Origin: Prorocentrum cordatum
Lineage: Eukaryota > Sar > Dinophyceae > Prorocentrales > Prorocentraceae
DNA length: 64,000 nt
Direction: 5' to 3'
NCBI GenBank assembly: GCA_963575745.1
Contig: CAUYUJ010016703.1
Coordinates: 101,001 to 165,000 of the forward strand
Part shown: positions 45,774 through 58,993 of the stretch, piece by piece
Layout of the letters: each line of letters starts with the position of its first letter
Numbering within the stretch: position 1 is the stretch's first letter
Program-made: the position numbers and the translations under genes
Notes under the pieces: model-generated
Seen by the model: the letters and a program-made list of their open reading frames with translations, nothing else
Databases searched by the model: none
Told to the model about the DNA's origin: nothing

Positions 45774-45867
45774 AATGATGCTTATCGTGCTGATGATGTT
45801 GCTGATGAGGATGCTGCTGCTGATGCTGCTGCTGATGATGATGATCATTATGATCATTATGCTCAGG
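45386..45867. repeat. (GGA)n then (GAT)n tracts
   Basis: Short unique piece, GGA at 45480-45660, then GAT to 45860 with a pure run of about 24 units at 45703-45772. Confidence 0.93.
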
Positions 45868-46060
45868 AAAGTTCCGCTTCGGTTCGGTTCGGTTAGGTTC
45901 CGAAGCGCCTCCGGTTCGGTTCGGTTCGGTTCGGTGTCGTAATATTCCGGTTCGGTTCGGTTCGGTTCGGTTCGGTACGTTTATTTTTTGTTTCCGGTTC
46001 GGACCCGTTCCTGTTCTGGTTCGGTCCGGTTCCGGCCAGATCGCCGTCGAGGAGCGGTTC
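45868..46060. repeat. GGTTCGGTTC array, left direct repeat
   Basis: Tandem CGGTT units broken by GTGTCGTAATATTCCGGTTC. The same order recurs at 46990-47220. The two copies bracket a 930-bp insert, like the long terminal repeats of a small element. Confidence 0.8.
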
Positions 46061-46430
46061 CGACCCCAGGCGATCCGATTTCGTTGCGCTATTTTCGATG
46101 CCGATGGTTCGGAGGAGGAGGAGGAGGAAGAGGAGGAGGAGGAGGAGAAGGAGGAGGAGGAGGAGCCGGGGCGACGCAGCGTGCTGGCGCGCCCCAGCGC
46201 CCCAGCACGCCCGGCGCGCCCGGCGAGGTTCCTTGCTGCCGGCGTCGTCGTCGTGGTCGTCGTCGTCGTCGGTCGTCGGGCTTGGCGTCGGTGGTCGGGC
46301 GCCGAGAAATGCCGCGGCCGTGGCACTCTCCGTGGACCTTGGGGTCCGTGGACCTCTCCGTGGACCTCTCGTCCTTTTTTCTTTGGGCCCGAAGACGGCT
46401 GCCGCTGGCTGCCGCTGCTGCTGGCCGCCG
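46061..46430. other. Insert between GGTTCGG arrays, GC-rich part
   Basis: A short GGA run, a (CGT)n run (46240-46272) and GC-rich sequence. Frames such as RPSAPARPARPARFLAAG look like low-complexity translation. No gene is supported. Confidence 0.45.
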
Positions 46431-46845
46431 CTGGCCTCTGCCGCTCGGGGGGCCCCAAAGGGGCCCCAAATCTAATATTTTTTTTAGGGTCCGTGGACAT
46501 CTCCGTGGCCGCTGGCCGCCCCTGGCTGCCGCTGGCTGCCGCTGGCTGCCGTTGGCTGCCGCTGGCTGCCGCTGGCCTCCGCCGCTCGGGGCCCCAAAGG
46601 GGCCCCAAAGGGGCCCCAAACTCGGATAGGGGCCTCAAAGGATTCCCAAAGGGGCCCCAAACCCCCAGAGGAGCCCCAAACGGGCCCCAAAGGGGTCCCA
46701 AAGGGGCCCCAAACCCGCATAGGGGCCCAAAGGGCCCCCAAAGGGGCCCCAAAGGGGCCCCAAAACCCCAAAGGGGCCACAAACCCGCATAGGGGCCCCA
46801 AAGGGGCCCCAAACCCCAAAGGAAAAGGGGGTTTGTCGGGGTGCC
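46385..46845. repeat. GCTGCCGCTGG and GGGGCCCCAAA minisatellites
   Basis: CTGGCTGCCGCTG units (46395-46575, interrupted near 46440-46500) and GGGGCCCCAAA units of 11 bases with variants (46450-46485 and 46590-46830). The second unit is nearly self-complementary (GGGGCCCC). Frames give GPLWGPFGAP-type peptides and are not genes. Confidence 0.88.
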
Positions 46846-46989
46846 GGAACCGGTTTTTCATCCTGGGTCGGTTTTTGACGTTCCCGGAGGCCGAAATAGC
46901 GAAAAACCTCCGGTTGTGATTTTTTCACAGCGCCTGGATCTGGGGGTTGTTGTCATCGTCGTCGTCGCCGCCGGTCATCCTCCCTCCTC

Positions 46990-47220
46990 CTCCATCCGTG
47001 GCCAGTTTTCCGGTTCGCTCCGGTTCGGTCCGGTTCGGGCCGGTTCGGCGGGGGGAGGTTCGGCCCGGTTCGGAGTCCCAGTTCGGTTCGGTTCGGTTCG
47101 GTTGGGTGTCGTAATTTTCCGGTTCGGTTCGGTTCGGTTCCCATTGACAAAAAACACCGGTTCGCGCCGGTTCGGTTCGGCCCGGTTCGGTTCGGCCGGT
47201 TCGGTTCGGTTCCGGAACCA
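46990..47220. repeat. GGTTCGGTTC array, right direct repeat
   Basis: CGGTT units with GGGTGTCGTAATTTTCCGG in the same place as in the left copy. GAT sequence begins just beyond 47235, as GAT ended just before 45868. Confidence 0.8.
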
Positions 47221-47234
47221 TCCTGTATGCTAAT

Positions 47235-47439
47235 TCGGATGATGATGATGCTGGTGATTATGATGATTCTGATGATGCTGCTGAGGATGATGCCGATGCT
47301 GCCGATTATGATGACGATGACGATGACGACGGTGACGCTGATGATGATGCTGATGATGATGCCGATGATGATTATCATGCTGATGATGCTGCTGATGATG
47401 CTGATTCTGATGATGATGATGGTAATGATGATGCCGACC

Positions 47440-47507
<68 letters not shown>

Positions 47508-47853
47508 CATGTTGCTTGTGATGATGCCGATTATGATCATGATGATAATGCGGATGATGCTGATGAAGATGATGATGCGGATGCTGATACTGTTTTCGAT
47601 GCTGCTGCGGCGGCTGATGATGATTATGATGACGATGCTGATGCGGATCGGGTGATGAGGATGACGAGATTGATGATGGAGATGAGCATTTTGATGAGGA
47701 TGATGCGCATCATGAGGACGATGATGAGGACGATGATGATGCTGATGAACATGATGATGAGTATGATGAGTATGATAAGGATGAGGATGACGATGATGAA
47801 GATGGAGCTTAAGATGCTGATGAAGATGATGATGATGATGATGATGATGATGC

Positions 47854-47888
<35 letters not shown>

Positions 47889-48265
47889 GTGACGATGATG
47901 CTGATGATGATGATCATGATGATGATGATGATGATGCGGATGGCAATGATAATGATCACGATGATGATGGCGATGATGATGATGATGCTGCTGCTGATCA
48001 TGATGATGATGCCGATGATGATTCCGATGACGATGACGATGTTGACGATGGTGATAGTCATGGTGATCGTGAACCTGGTGTTGCTGAGCATGATGAGGAT
48101 CTTGATGCAGCTGCTGCTGCCGATGCTGATACTGATGATACTCATGATGATGCTGCTGCTGATGCTGATGATGCTGATGATGGTGACGTTGAGGATGATG
48201 ATGCTGCTCATGATGCTGATGATGATGATGACGATGATGATGCTGATGCTGCTGACGATGGTTCC
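47235..48265. repeat. Imperfect (GAT)n tract
   Basis: GAT with many single-base variants and a pure run of about 21 units at 47440-47505. Frames over it are repeat products. Confidence 0.96.
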
Positions 48266-48326
48266 GATGCTTAGGAGGAGAAGGAGGAGGAGACGCGGAT
48301 TGGGATGCTGTTGCTGTTGCTGATTC

Positions 48327-48391
<65 letters not shown>

Positions 48392-48655
48392 CGGAAGAGG
48401 AGACTATTGAGGATGCTGACGAGTATAATGAGCATGATGAGTATGATGAGGCTGCCGGTGCTTATGATGATGCTGCAGCTGATGGTGATGACGATGAGTA
48501 TGATGATGGTGATGATGCTGCTGCTGATGATGATGATGCTACTGCCGATGATGGTGATGCTGATGATGCTGATGATGCTGATGCTGATGATGTTGATGCT
48601 GATGAGGCTGTTGATGATGATAATGATGATGTTAGTAATGATGATGATGCCGATT

Positions 48656-48687
<32 letters not shown>

Positions 48688-49035
48688 CTTGGTACTGCTG
48701 TTGACGATGTTGATGTTCATAATAACCATGATGATGTTGATGATGATGGTGACGATGAGGATGAGGGTGATGATGATTATGCTGACGCTGATGCTGATAA
48801 TAATGATGATGATGCTGATGCTATTGATGACGATACTGATGACGATGATGACGACGATTATGATTATGATGATGCTGATGTTGCTGATGATGATGATGAT
48901 GATGATGATGATGCTGATGATGATGATGATGATGCTGATGATTCTGCTGATGATGATGATGCTGATGATGAGGATGATGATAAGGTGGAGGAGGAGGAGG
49001 ATGAGGAGGAGGATGAGGAAGAGGAGGAGGAGTAT
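48266..49035. repeat. (GAT)n and (GGA)n tracts
   Basis: A short GGA interruption at 48272-48300, GAT from 48325 to 48985 and GGA to 49030. Confidence 0.95.
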
Positions 49036-49165
49036 CTGGGGAGCATGCGCTGCCAGGTTGCTGCTGGTGCAGTCATGATCGACCAGGCGATGTGCTCCAG
49101 CCACGGCGTCGAGGCTGGGGATGCCCAGCAGATCCGCGGGGGGCTGTGCAGGAGACAAAGAGGTG
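49036..49165. other. Unique GC-rich piece, possible exon
   Basis: About 130 bases of non-repetitive GC-rich sequence, open on both strands (minus strand: LLGIPSLDAVAGAHRLVDHD). It does not match the missing PLK segments. No family is recognised. Confidence 0.25.
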
Positions 49166-49300
49166 GACCCCCCTCGTGTTCGACCCCGTGTTCGGCCCTC
49201 CCCCCCCCACACTCACCCGTGTTCGACCCCGTGTTCGACCCCTCGTGTTCGACCCCTCGTGTTCGACCCCGTGTTCGACCCCGTGTTTGGTCCTCGGAGT
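49166..49300. repeat. GTGTTCGACCCC minisatellite
   Basis: About nine units of 12-15 bases, CGTGTTCGACCCC and CTCGTGTTCGACCC. Confidence 0.9.
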
Positions 49301-49439
49301 CAACGTTGGCTTTGCAATCGCGAGGGCACTGCGGTTTCCACTCTATTATCCTCTCGCGCCTTTTGTTGCCAGATGCCCAAGGTCAATCTTGAATATGTGA
49401 TGTGATTGGGGGTGGCCAGAATCAGGGGTTGCACCTAAG

Positions 49440-50480
49440 TGTCCTTCTACGGGAAGAGGCGCTCACGGGAGCAGCGCAGTCGCGACCCTAGGAGGAGGAG
49501 AAGGAGGAGGAGAAGGAAAAGGAAAACGCGGAGCAGGGAGGTCAGGATGAGCAGGCAGAGGTAGGATGAGCAGGCGGAGGCGGAGGCGGCGGTGGCGGAG
49601 GAGGAGGACCAGTGTAAACCCTTAGACTCATCAACGATATTGAAATAAACCTTCCGTCCAAGTTCCCCCATCATGGGTCCTTACAGAAATTCGTTTCACA
49701 AGGAAGTGCCCCTCTGGAATTCCAACGCCGCAAATCACCAATATTGTTGCGTCGTGACGATGCTGAATCGTGCCTGTGCCAGAACACCGTTTCTGGGATT
49801 TCCACCTGACGAATCACTGTAACTGTTGCGCCCTGACAGTCCGACATCGTGTGCCAAAACGCCGTTTCTGGGACGTTTGCTTTGGACATCCTTGTAATTG
49901 TTGGAAACTCTTGAATCGAATGTGCGCGGCGCTAAGGCGAGAGCCGCATTTGGAAACGACACGCTTTCCATCCGTGATGACTCTTGCATCTCGTTGAGAC
50001 GAATGTGTGCGGCGCTAAGGCGAGAGCCACATTTTGAAAACGACCCGCCCTCCATCAGTGAAAACTGTTTCATTTTGTTGAGACGAATGCGCGCGGCGCT
50101 AAGGTGAGTGCCACATTTTTGAAAAGGACCTGCCCTCCACGCGTGAAGCTCTTGACATGTTGACGACGAATGCGCGCGGCGCCAAGGCGATAGCCGCATG
50201 TTGAAGACGGCCCGCCCTCCATCCGTGAAACTTTTCGCACTAATGTTTGCCGAGTGTGCGCGAAGCTAAGGCGAGAGCTGCATTTTGAAAACGGCCCGCC
50301 CCCCTTCAGCGAAACTTTGTGCAAATTTTTAGCTTCAGGATCATACGTGGTGTGGAAGTCACAGGCGACACGCCCTCCCCGCCCTGCCGACACGCCTCGG
50401 GGTGCGACAGGGAGGAGTGATTTATGAGGAAAAAGGGTTGCCTCCCCTGCGAGTCTCGCACCCCGACCGCCGTCCTTGGG
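49440..50480. repeat. Higher-order unit 1 with 82-bp satellite array
   Basis: A GGA/GGC-rich lead (49485-49605), border GGACCAGTGTAAACCCTTAG, about 300 bp of unit-specific sequence, five repeats of about 82 bp (markers near 49925, 50006, 50090, 50172 and 50257, with GTGCGCGGCGCTAAGGCGAG and CCACATTTTGAAAA), then a tail with GGTGTGGAAGTC, CTCGGGGTGCGACAGG and AGGAAAAAGG. The same order is seen in the next two units. Confidence 0.88.
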
Positions 50481-51480
50481 GGAGGGGGAGGGGGCGGGGG
50501 GCGAGGGCGGGGCCGCCCCCCGGCCGCCGCCGGCCGCGAGGGCCTGCCCGCCCGCTCCGCGGAGTGGGACGACTCCCTCTTCGAGCTGACCTGTGCGGTG
50601 CAGTCTCAGGAGGGGGCCGATGGGGAAGGAGAAGGAGGAGGATGAGGATGAAAAGGAGGATGATGAGGAGGAGGACCAGTGAGAAACCCAGTGAATAAAC
50701 CCTCCCTCCAAGCTTCCTCTTCAAAGGCCCATACAACGGCTCATTTCCACAGAGTGAGTGCCTCGTTGGAAGACCAAGTGTTTGAAGACCCTGAAGCATG
50801 CCAACAAAATGGTTCCCGGGATTCGAGCACCACGGATCAACCTGACCGTTGCGTTTCAACGATCCCGAATCGTGCCAGAAGCCGTTCCTGGGCTTTCAAC
50901 ACCGCGAACCAACGTAATTGTTGCGCCCTCATAATCCTGAGTCCTTCCAACACATCATTTCTTGCACGTTGATGGTGGGAATCCGTGAAGCTCTTGCAAA
51001 CGTTAAAAACGAATGTGCGCGGCGCTAAGTTTGAAAAGGAACCGCCCTCACTCCGTCAACTCTTGCATTTTTCAAGGGAATGTGTGCGGCGCTAAGGCGA
51101 GACCCACATTTTGAAAAAGAGCCGCCCTCAATCCGTAAAACTCTTGCACATTTTAAAGACGAATGTGTGCGGCGCTCAGGCGAGAGCCACATTTTGAAAA
51201 CGACCCGCTCTCAATCAGTGAAGCGCTTGCATTTTTCGAACACGAATGTGCGCGGCGCTCAGGCGAGAGCCACATTTTGAAGTCCACTCGTCCTCAAGCC
51301 GAGAAGCTCCTGCAAATGTTTAAGACGAGTGTGCGCGGCGCTCAGGCGAGAGCCACATTTTGACAACCATCCGCACTCCATTCGTGAAACTGTTACCCAT
51401 TTTGATGCTTCATATTCACATGTGGTGAGGAAGTCCAGGGGCCTCGGGGTGCGACAGGGGGAAGTTGTCTACAAGGAAAA
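50481..51480. repeat. Higher-order unit 2 with 82-bp satellite array
   Basis: The GC/GGA-rich lead ends GGACCAGTGAGAAACCC (50671). Then come about 320 bp with CTCATTTCCACAGAGTGAG and CGTGCCAGAAGCCGTTCCTG, five satellite units (51015-51360) and the tail GGTGAGGAAGTCCAGGGG with GCGACAGGGGGAAG. Part of the lead is open as AEWDDSLFELTCAVQSQEG on the + strand, with no known match. Confidence 0.88.
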
Positions 51481-53000
51481 GGAATGGAGGAGGAAAAGGA
51501 GGAGAAGAAGGAGGCAGGAGGAGGAAGAGGAATAGGAGGAGGAGGAGGAGGAGGAGGAGGAGGAGGAGGAGGTGGAAGAGGAGCGGAGGAGGAGGAGGAG
51601 GAGGAGGGAGGAGGGGGAGGAGGAGGAGGAGGAGGAGCAGGAGCAGGAGGAGGAGGAGGAAGATGCGGCATACTATTATTCGTGTGACTTATTACTACGA
51701 AGGGTAAGAACAATCGTACTACTAGGAATAAAGTGAGAAGACGAAACGCAGTAAGCGCAATCTCATTGTCACAATAACGCGACTACTAACATGAGACTGT
51801 TAACAGACCGACTGCGACGACTACCCATAATCAGAAACCACATACTAATATGAATGGCAGACAGGTAATACTACTCGCATTGATACTACCAACCAGACTA
51901 AGACAAGAAGAGGAGGATAAGGAGGAGGAGGAGGGGGGGAGAAGGAGGAGGAGGAATACCAGTGCAACCCAAGAGGCATCAACAATGTTGTAATACACCC
52001 TCCATCCGAGCTCCCTTTTTGCAGGCCCCTACAACGGTTCATTTCCACTGGGGGAAGTGTCTCGTTGGAAGACAACTGTTTGACGACCCTGAAGTATGCC
52101 AAATCATTGTTTTCTGGGTTCCCTCGCCACGGGTCAACCTGATTTTAGCGCCTCGACGATCCTGAATCGTGCCAGAACGCCATGCCAGGGACTTGAACAC
52201 CGCGAACCAACATACTTTGTGCACCCTCATAGGCCTGAATCCTTCGAAACACCGCTTCTGGTACGTTGATTTCGTGCATCCGACAAACTCTTGCAAACTT
52301 TTAGGACGAGTGTGCGCGGCGCTCAGGCGAGAGCCACATTTTGGAAAAGAGCTGCCGCCAATCCGTCAAACTCTGGCAAGTTTTAAGACGAATGTGCGCG
52401 GCGCTCAGGCGATAGCCACATTTTGAAAACCACTCGCCCTCAATCCGTGAAGTTCTTGCAATTTTTAGCAGCGGTTGTGCGCGGCGCTAAGGCGAGAGCC
52501 ACATGTTGAAAACCACTCGCCCTCAATCCGAGAAGCTGTTGCACAATTGTTAGCCGAGTGTGCGCGGCGCTAAGGCGAGACCCACATTTTGAAAAGAGCC
52601 GCCCACAATCCGTCAAACTCCTGCACATGTTTAAGACGAGTGTGCGCGGCGCTCAGGCGAGAGCCACAGTTTGGAAACCACTCACCCTCAATCCATGAAG
52701 CCCTTTTGCATTTTTTATGTCGAGGGCGCGCGGCGTTTAGGCGAGAGCCACATTTTGAAATCCACTCGTTCTCAATCCGAGAAGCTCCTGCAAATGTTTA
52801 AGACGAATGTGCGCGGCGCTAAGACCAGAGCCACATTTTGAAAACCATCCGCACTCCATCTGTGAAACTGTTCCCCGTTTTTATGCTGCAGATTCACAAG
52901 TGGTGAGGAAGTCTAGGGCGAACCGCCTGGGCCGCCCTTAAAAACTGGCCTCGGGGTGCGACTGGACAGTGTTAAGTTTCAGGAAAAGGAATGCAGGAGG
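51481..53000. repeat. Higher-order unit 3 with 82-bp satellite array
   Basis: A (GGA)n lead (51480-51662), an AT-richer piece (51665-51900), a second short GGA run and the border ATACCAGTGCAACCCAAG near 51955. Then follow about 340 bp matching unit 2 (TTCATTTCCACTGGGGGAAG, CGTGCCAGAACGCC), seven satellite units (52312-52850) and the tail GGTGAGGAAGTCTAGGG with GGGGTGCGACTGG. The array is longer than in units 1 and 2, and the 51.67-51.9 kb insert is unique to it. Confidence 0.88.
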
Positions 53001-53044
53001 AGGAGGGACGGAGGGAGGGAGGGAGGGAAGGAGGGAGGGGACCT

Positions 53045-54015
53045 CTCCCTCTCCACGTCGCCCAGTGCTACGACCCTACCCCTTTTGTTTTAAATGAGGC
53101 TCGTGAAGGGCTCCAGAAGCTCACCAACGCCCCGAGGTTCGCGTTTGCGCCCGTCTCCCTGCGCCACCTCAAAAAGCTCGGCCTCGAGTGCGAGGCGCAC
53201 GATTTGAATATCATGGCTCCGGCGGCGATGTTGAGAGCCGCCATTCGCTCCGAGGCTTTCGACCGCATGTGCCAGTGGCTGTCAGAAATACAGGAAGACG
53301 ATGACCATTGTGTTTCACCATCTCGCCCGATTTCCTGGAGATAAGTCCATCATTGCCTGTACGAGACGTGTCTACGATAAATACCATACGTCCCCTGAAT
53401 TCCCGCGAGATGTGAGGCCGAAGCTTTTGCATAATAGGATTGTGCAGTTTTTGAAAAAGAAACATTTCCCCGCCCATGATGCCCGTGATTTGATCCTGCC
53501 CCGTCCGAATTACTGGCTCCCAGGAGCCGCTGGTCCCGAAGTGGGCCTCACGTTCATGCGTCTTCACATGATTTGCAAGGGGTGCCCACCCAGCATCACC
53601 AGTGCCGTCATTCGCACCCTTTTTAATGCCTGGCCCACCTATCGTCGTTTCCGAGGTGACACCCAGGTGTGCCGCCTCGGGTGCAGTAGCATGGGGGGGG
53701 GGGCTACATAGAACACTATTTCCGATGCCCCCCCATGTCTTCGGTCGTCTCAGGTCTGTTCTTCCCTCGCTCCCCTCTGGTTGGGGTCCTTCTCCTCTTC
53801 TTTTGCCCTTCGCTGCTTTTCTTCCCTGTCTTTGGATTTCGGCGGGTGCTTCCTCCTGCTGCTTCCACGCTCTGGTCATCGATTTAGCGCACGATGCCCA
53901 CAATTTGAGCAGGACTCGGGAGAATCGCACCCCTTCGTTCACAAGGAGCGTTTTCGCCGCCCGGCTCCGACAGCAGATCGGGCACAGGCCTGCACTGAAG
54001 GAGCTGATCAGGTAG
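53045..54015 (+). pseudogene. C-terminal end of a LINE-like (non-LTR) element
   Basis: Frames at 52991-53344, 53301-53711, about 53702-53750 and 53602-54015 form a decayed ORF2-type tail. One reads FMRLHMICKGCPPSITSAVI then RTLFNAWPTYRRF and CRLGCSS; after a run of ten or more G that shifts the frame, the next frame reads GYIEHYFRCP. Together they give the C-x-x-x-C ... H-Y-x-x-C finger near the C-terminus of many protist non-LTR elements. A later frame, DLAHDAHNLSRTREN with ARLRQQIGHRPALKELI, fits the terminal helices. Reverse transcriptase itself is missing, so this is a 5'-truncated copy. Confidence 0.65.
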
Positions 54016-54366
54016 TTGCACCCGCGTGCCGCTCCTCCTCCTCCTCCTCCTCCTCCTCATCGTTATCCTCCTCTTCTTCTTTCTCCTCTTCCCTCCTCGC
54101 CCCCCATCCCTCCTTTTACTCCTTCTTCCTTCCTCCACCCCCTCCTCTTCTCCCTCCTCCCTCCTCCCTCCTCGGTCCCTCTTTCCTCCCTCCTCCTCCC
54201 TCCCCCCTTCTCCTCTATCTCCTCCTCCTCTTCCTCATCTTCCCTCCTCCTCCTCCTCCTCGTTTTCCTCCTCCTCCACCTCCTCCTCCTTTTCTTCCTC
54301 CTCCTCTTCATCCCCTTCCTCCTCTTCCTCCTCCTCTTCCTCCTCCTCCCTCCTCCCTCCTCCCTC

Positions 54367-54400
<34 letters not shown>

Positions 54401-54684
54401 TTCTCTCTCTCTCGCGTGTCTCTCCCGTCTCTCTCTCGTCTCTCTCTCTCTCTCTCGTCTCTCTCTCTCGTCTATCTCTCTCTCGTCTCTCTCTCGTCTC
54501 TCTCTCCTCTCTCCTCTCTCTCCTCTCTCTCTCTCTCGTCTCTCTCTCGTCTCTCTCTCGTCTCTCTCTCGTCTCTCGTCTCTCGTCTCTCGTCTCTCGT
54601 CTCTCGTGTCCCTCTCTCTCGTCTCTCGTCTCTCGTCTCTCGTCTCTCGTCTCTCTCTCTCTCTCGTCTCTCTCTCGTCTCTCG

Positions 54685-54716
<32 letters not shown>

Positions 54717-54732
54717 CTCTCTCCTCTCTCTC

Positions 54733-54783
<51 letters not shown>

Positions 54784-54895
54784 CTCTCTCCCCTCTCTCT
54801 CCTCTCTTTCTCTCTCTCTTCTTTCTCTCTCTCTCCCTCCCTCTTCCCCCCCCCTCCTCTTTGCCCTCCTCCCTCCTCCCTCTCCCGTCCCTCTG
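54016..54895. repeat. Pyrimidine tract: (CCT)n then (TC)n with CTCGT insertions
   Basis: CCT/CTT repeats to 54370, then CT repeats with regular CTCTCTCGT interruptions to about 54840. The tract starts at the 3' end of the LINE-like fragment. Frames on both strands are repeat products. Confidence 0.95.
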
Positions 54896-54949
54896 AATTT
54901 TCATTCTTGAAGAATTTTAGTTGTTGGTTCCGCCCCCTCATGCGTGCGC

Positions 54950-55604
54950 GTAATGAGTGCCACCCTTGGGGCTCGCGCCTGGAATTTTATCGGGGGATCT
55001 CTTTCTTCTCAAATTGGTTCGTTGGTGCCTGGGCTACACAGACACCTGCTCCCGCCTGATATTTCTTCGACGCAAATTCCAAAATCGCGCTCTCGCGCGG
55101 GGCGTCCTCGCACTTTATAGAGGAATTTTGCATTCGCGTGGAATTTCTGCGCGATATATTCAGACGCCGCGCCCTCGACACTCTGGAATCGCGCTCCCGC
55201 GTTGGCTTTGCTTTCGCGATTTACGTGGGAATCGGGTTAACGCTCAAGATTGCATCGTGGTTCGTGCAGGGCTCGCGCTTCAGCGACCCGCCTGTTCGAC
55301 CTGGCCTGGGCCCGCCTTCCCGATCGGCCCGGTGAAGTGTGCCCGCCCGATCTGCTCGTCCGGTTCTGCCGCGTGTTTTCTGCTCTTCGCCCCCTCCTGC
55401 TAATCCCGTGCTCCATCCATCTCCCTGCCCCCTCCATCCGTCCTCTTTTCCCCTGTTCGGGGGGCTGCGCTACATGCGCGTGGCATGTAAAGAAGATCTA
55501 CCCCCAAAGGGGTACGGTCGAAGACGTCGACGGCGGGTACCGATGGTTTGGGGTTTACGTGTTAAGTGGCACGCGAGCAGACAGGAGCGAACAGTCTTCA
55601 ACTG

Positions 55605-55648
<44 letters not shown>

Positions 55649-55802
55649 GGTTGTTGTTGTTTCGTTGTTGTTGTAGCTGTTTGTGTAACGGTCGTTGTCG
55701 TTGTCGTTGTCGTTGTTGCTGCGGTTGCTGTTGCTGTTGCTGTTGTTGTGGAATTATGGTCTCTAGTGTTTTTGATCTCCCCATGTGACCATTGTATTTG
55801 TA
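54950..55802 (+). repeat. Dispersed unit R1, copy 1
   Basis: About 650 bp shared with 57775-58435: GGGGCTCGC near the left end, CTCCCGCCTGATA, GCTCTCGCG, CCCGCTCGACCTGGCC-like motifs, TTTTCCCCTGTT, ATACGTG/TTACGTG and a right end with TGATCTCCCC and TGACCATT. A (TTG)n run (55603-55755) interrupts it. Element E begins immediately after, as it does after R1 copy 2. Confidence 0.72.
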
Positions 55803-57600
<1,798 letters not shown>

Positions 57601-57774
57601 GTGAGGGGTGTCGAATTTTAGCCCTCCCAGGGATAGAAAAAGGACCCTCTGACCACCCGCGAAACCCCCTCTCCAGGTCCAGGGTAAACCCCTCCCCGAA
57701 GGGGAAGAAGGGGGGTTGAGAACAGAGAGAGAGCTCGCTAAACCACTCACGCCCAAAGGGCTGGTGGGATTAGA
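57601..57774. other. Short unique spacer
   Basis: Contains a CCCCTCCCCGAAGGGGAAG hairpin near 57693-57710. No gene is visible. Confidence 0.45.
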
Positions 57775-58435
57775 GTGCTCATCATGGGGCTCGCACTTGT
57801 TTCTTGTCTTATCAGGGGAGCTGTGTGGCCATCTAATTGAGCACCTGGCTTTTGGTTTGCAGCAACAATGGCTCCCGCCTGATAATTCCCAACAGTGTAT
57901 TTCAGATGCACGCTCTCGCGGGTCTCCCCCGCGTAGTTTTTGCTTTTCATCTTCTGCGGTGCCGTGCCGACTCAGGAATCACGATGCCGTTTTTCATTTC
58001 CGCATGATTTACTTGGGAATCGCGCTATGCTCAAGCGACCCGCCCGCTCGACCTGGCCTCTTGTGCCCGCCCTCCAGACCTGCCCGTTCGGGTCCGCCCG
58101 CTCGACACGCCAGGCTGGTTTTGTCGCCCGTGTTCCTCCTGCCTGTATTCCTCCATCCTTCTCCTTCCCTCTTGTGTCTTCACTCCTCTTTCCCCTGTTT
58201 TGGGGCTGCGCCAGCTACGCGCGGCAGGTAGGGAAACTATACCCCCAAGAGGAGGTTACGATCGAAGACGAAGAGGGCGGGTACGGATGATTTGGGATAT
58301 ACGTGTTGAATGGTAACGTGAGCAAATAAGAGCTAACAGTCCATTGCTGGTGATGTTGGTGTAGTTTTTTTTGTGGTGTTTTATTTATAACGCATGCTTT
58401 ATGTTGATCCCCCTGGTGACCATTTATTTTCATTT
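57775..58435 (+). repeat. Dispersed unit R1, copy 2
   Basis: Matches 54950-55802 in order: GGGGCTCGCACTT, CTCCCGCCTGATAATTCC, GCTCTCGCGGG, CCCGCTCGACCTGGCC, CTTTCCCCTGTTTTGGGG, GATCGAAGACGAAGAGGGCG, ATATACGTGTTGAATGG, then TTGATCCCCC and GTGACCATT. It is followed at once by the composite CTTGGGG element. The frame at 57716-58231 is not gene-like. Confidence 0.72.
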
Positions 58436-58873
58436 AATCGCTTCGCTCATTCCGCCGGCCCATAATGTCGCACCGTGGTCGCCTGTCCGAGTGGTCGTTT
58501 GCAGTGTGGAGCTGCGGCGTCGGGAGCTGTGTAGTTGTCGATAAATTTGTTAATGTTTTTTCATGGGGCTTCTAGGTGTTTGCAGTTTTTTGACGGCTTT
58601 GGTGCCATCGTGGGGGCGTGTTACCCGTGGTATCCCGCTGTGGGGCCGTTCGAGCCGGGGGAAGAGACATCTTATGCGATAGGGGAACCCTCGTGTCGGA
58701 GGGTGGCGGGCTTTGAATGCTAACATTGGCTCTGTTATCGTCCTGATGTCCTCTGGCGTTGCGGACACGGGCGTGAAGGAACACTTTCTTGTGGCGTTTC
58801 TCTTACCATCTCTTTTCTAATTGGACCGGAGGAGGAGGAGGAGGCGGAGGAGGAGGAGGAGGAGGACGAGGAG

Positions 58874-58908
<35 letters not shown>

Positions 58909-58948
58909 GGAAGGAGGAGAGGGATGAGGAGCGATGAGGAGCGCCTTT

Positions 58949-58993
<45 letters not shown>

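Noticed and set aside
53754-54896. Ser/Leu/Pro-rich frames downstream of the LINE fragment.
   Set aside because: They arise from (CCT)n and (TC)n repeats and are equally open on the opposite strand.
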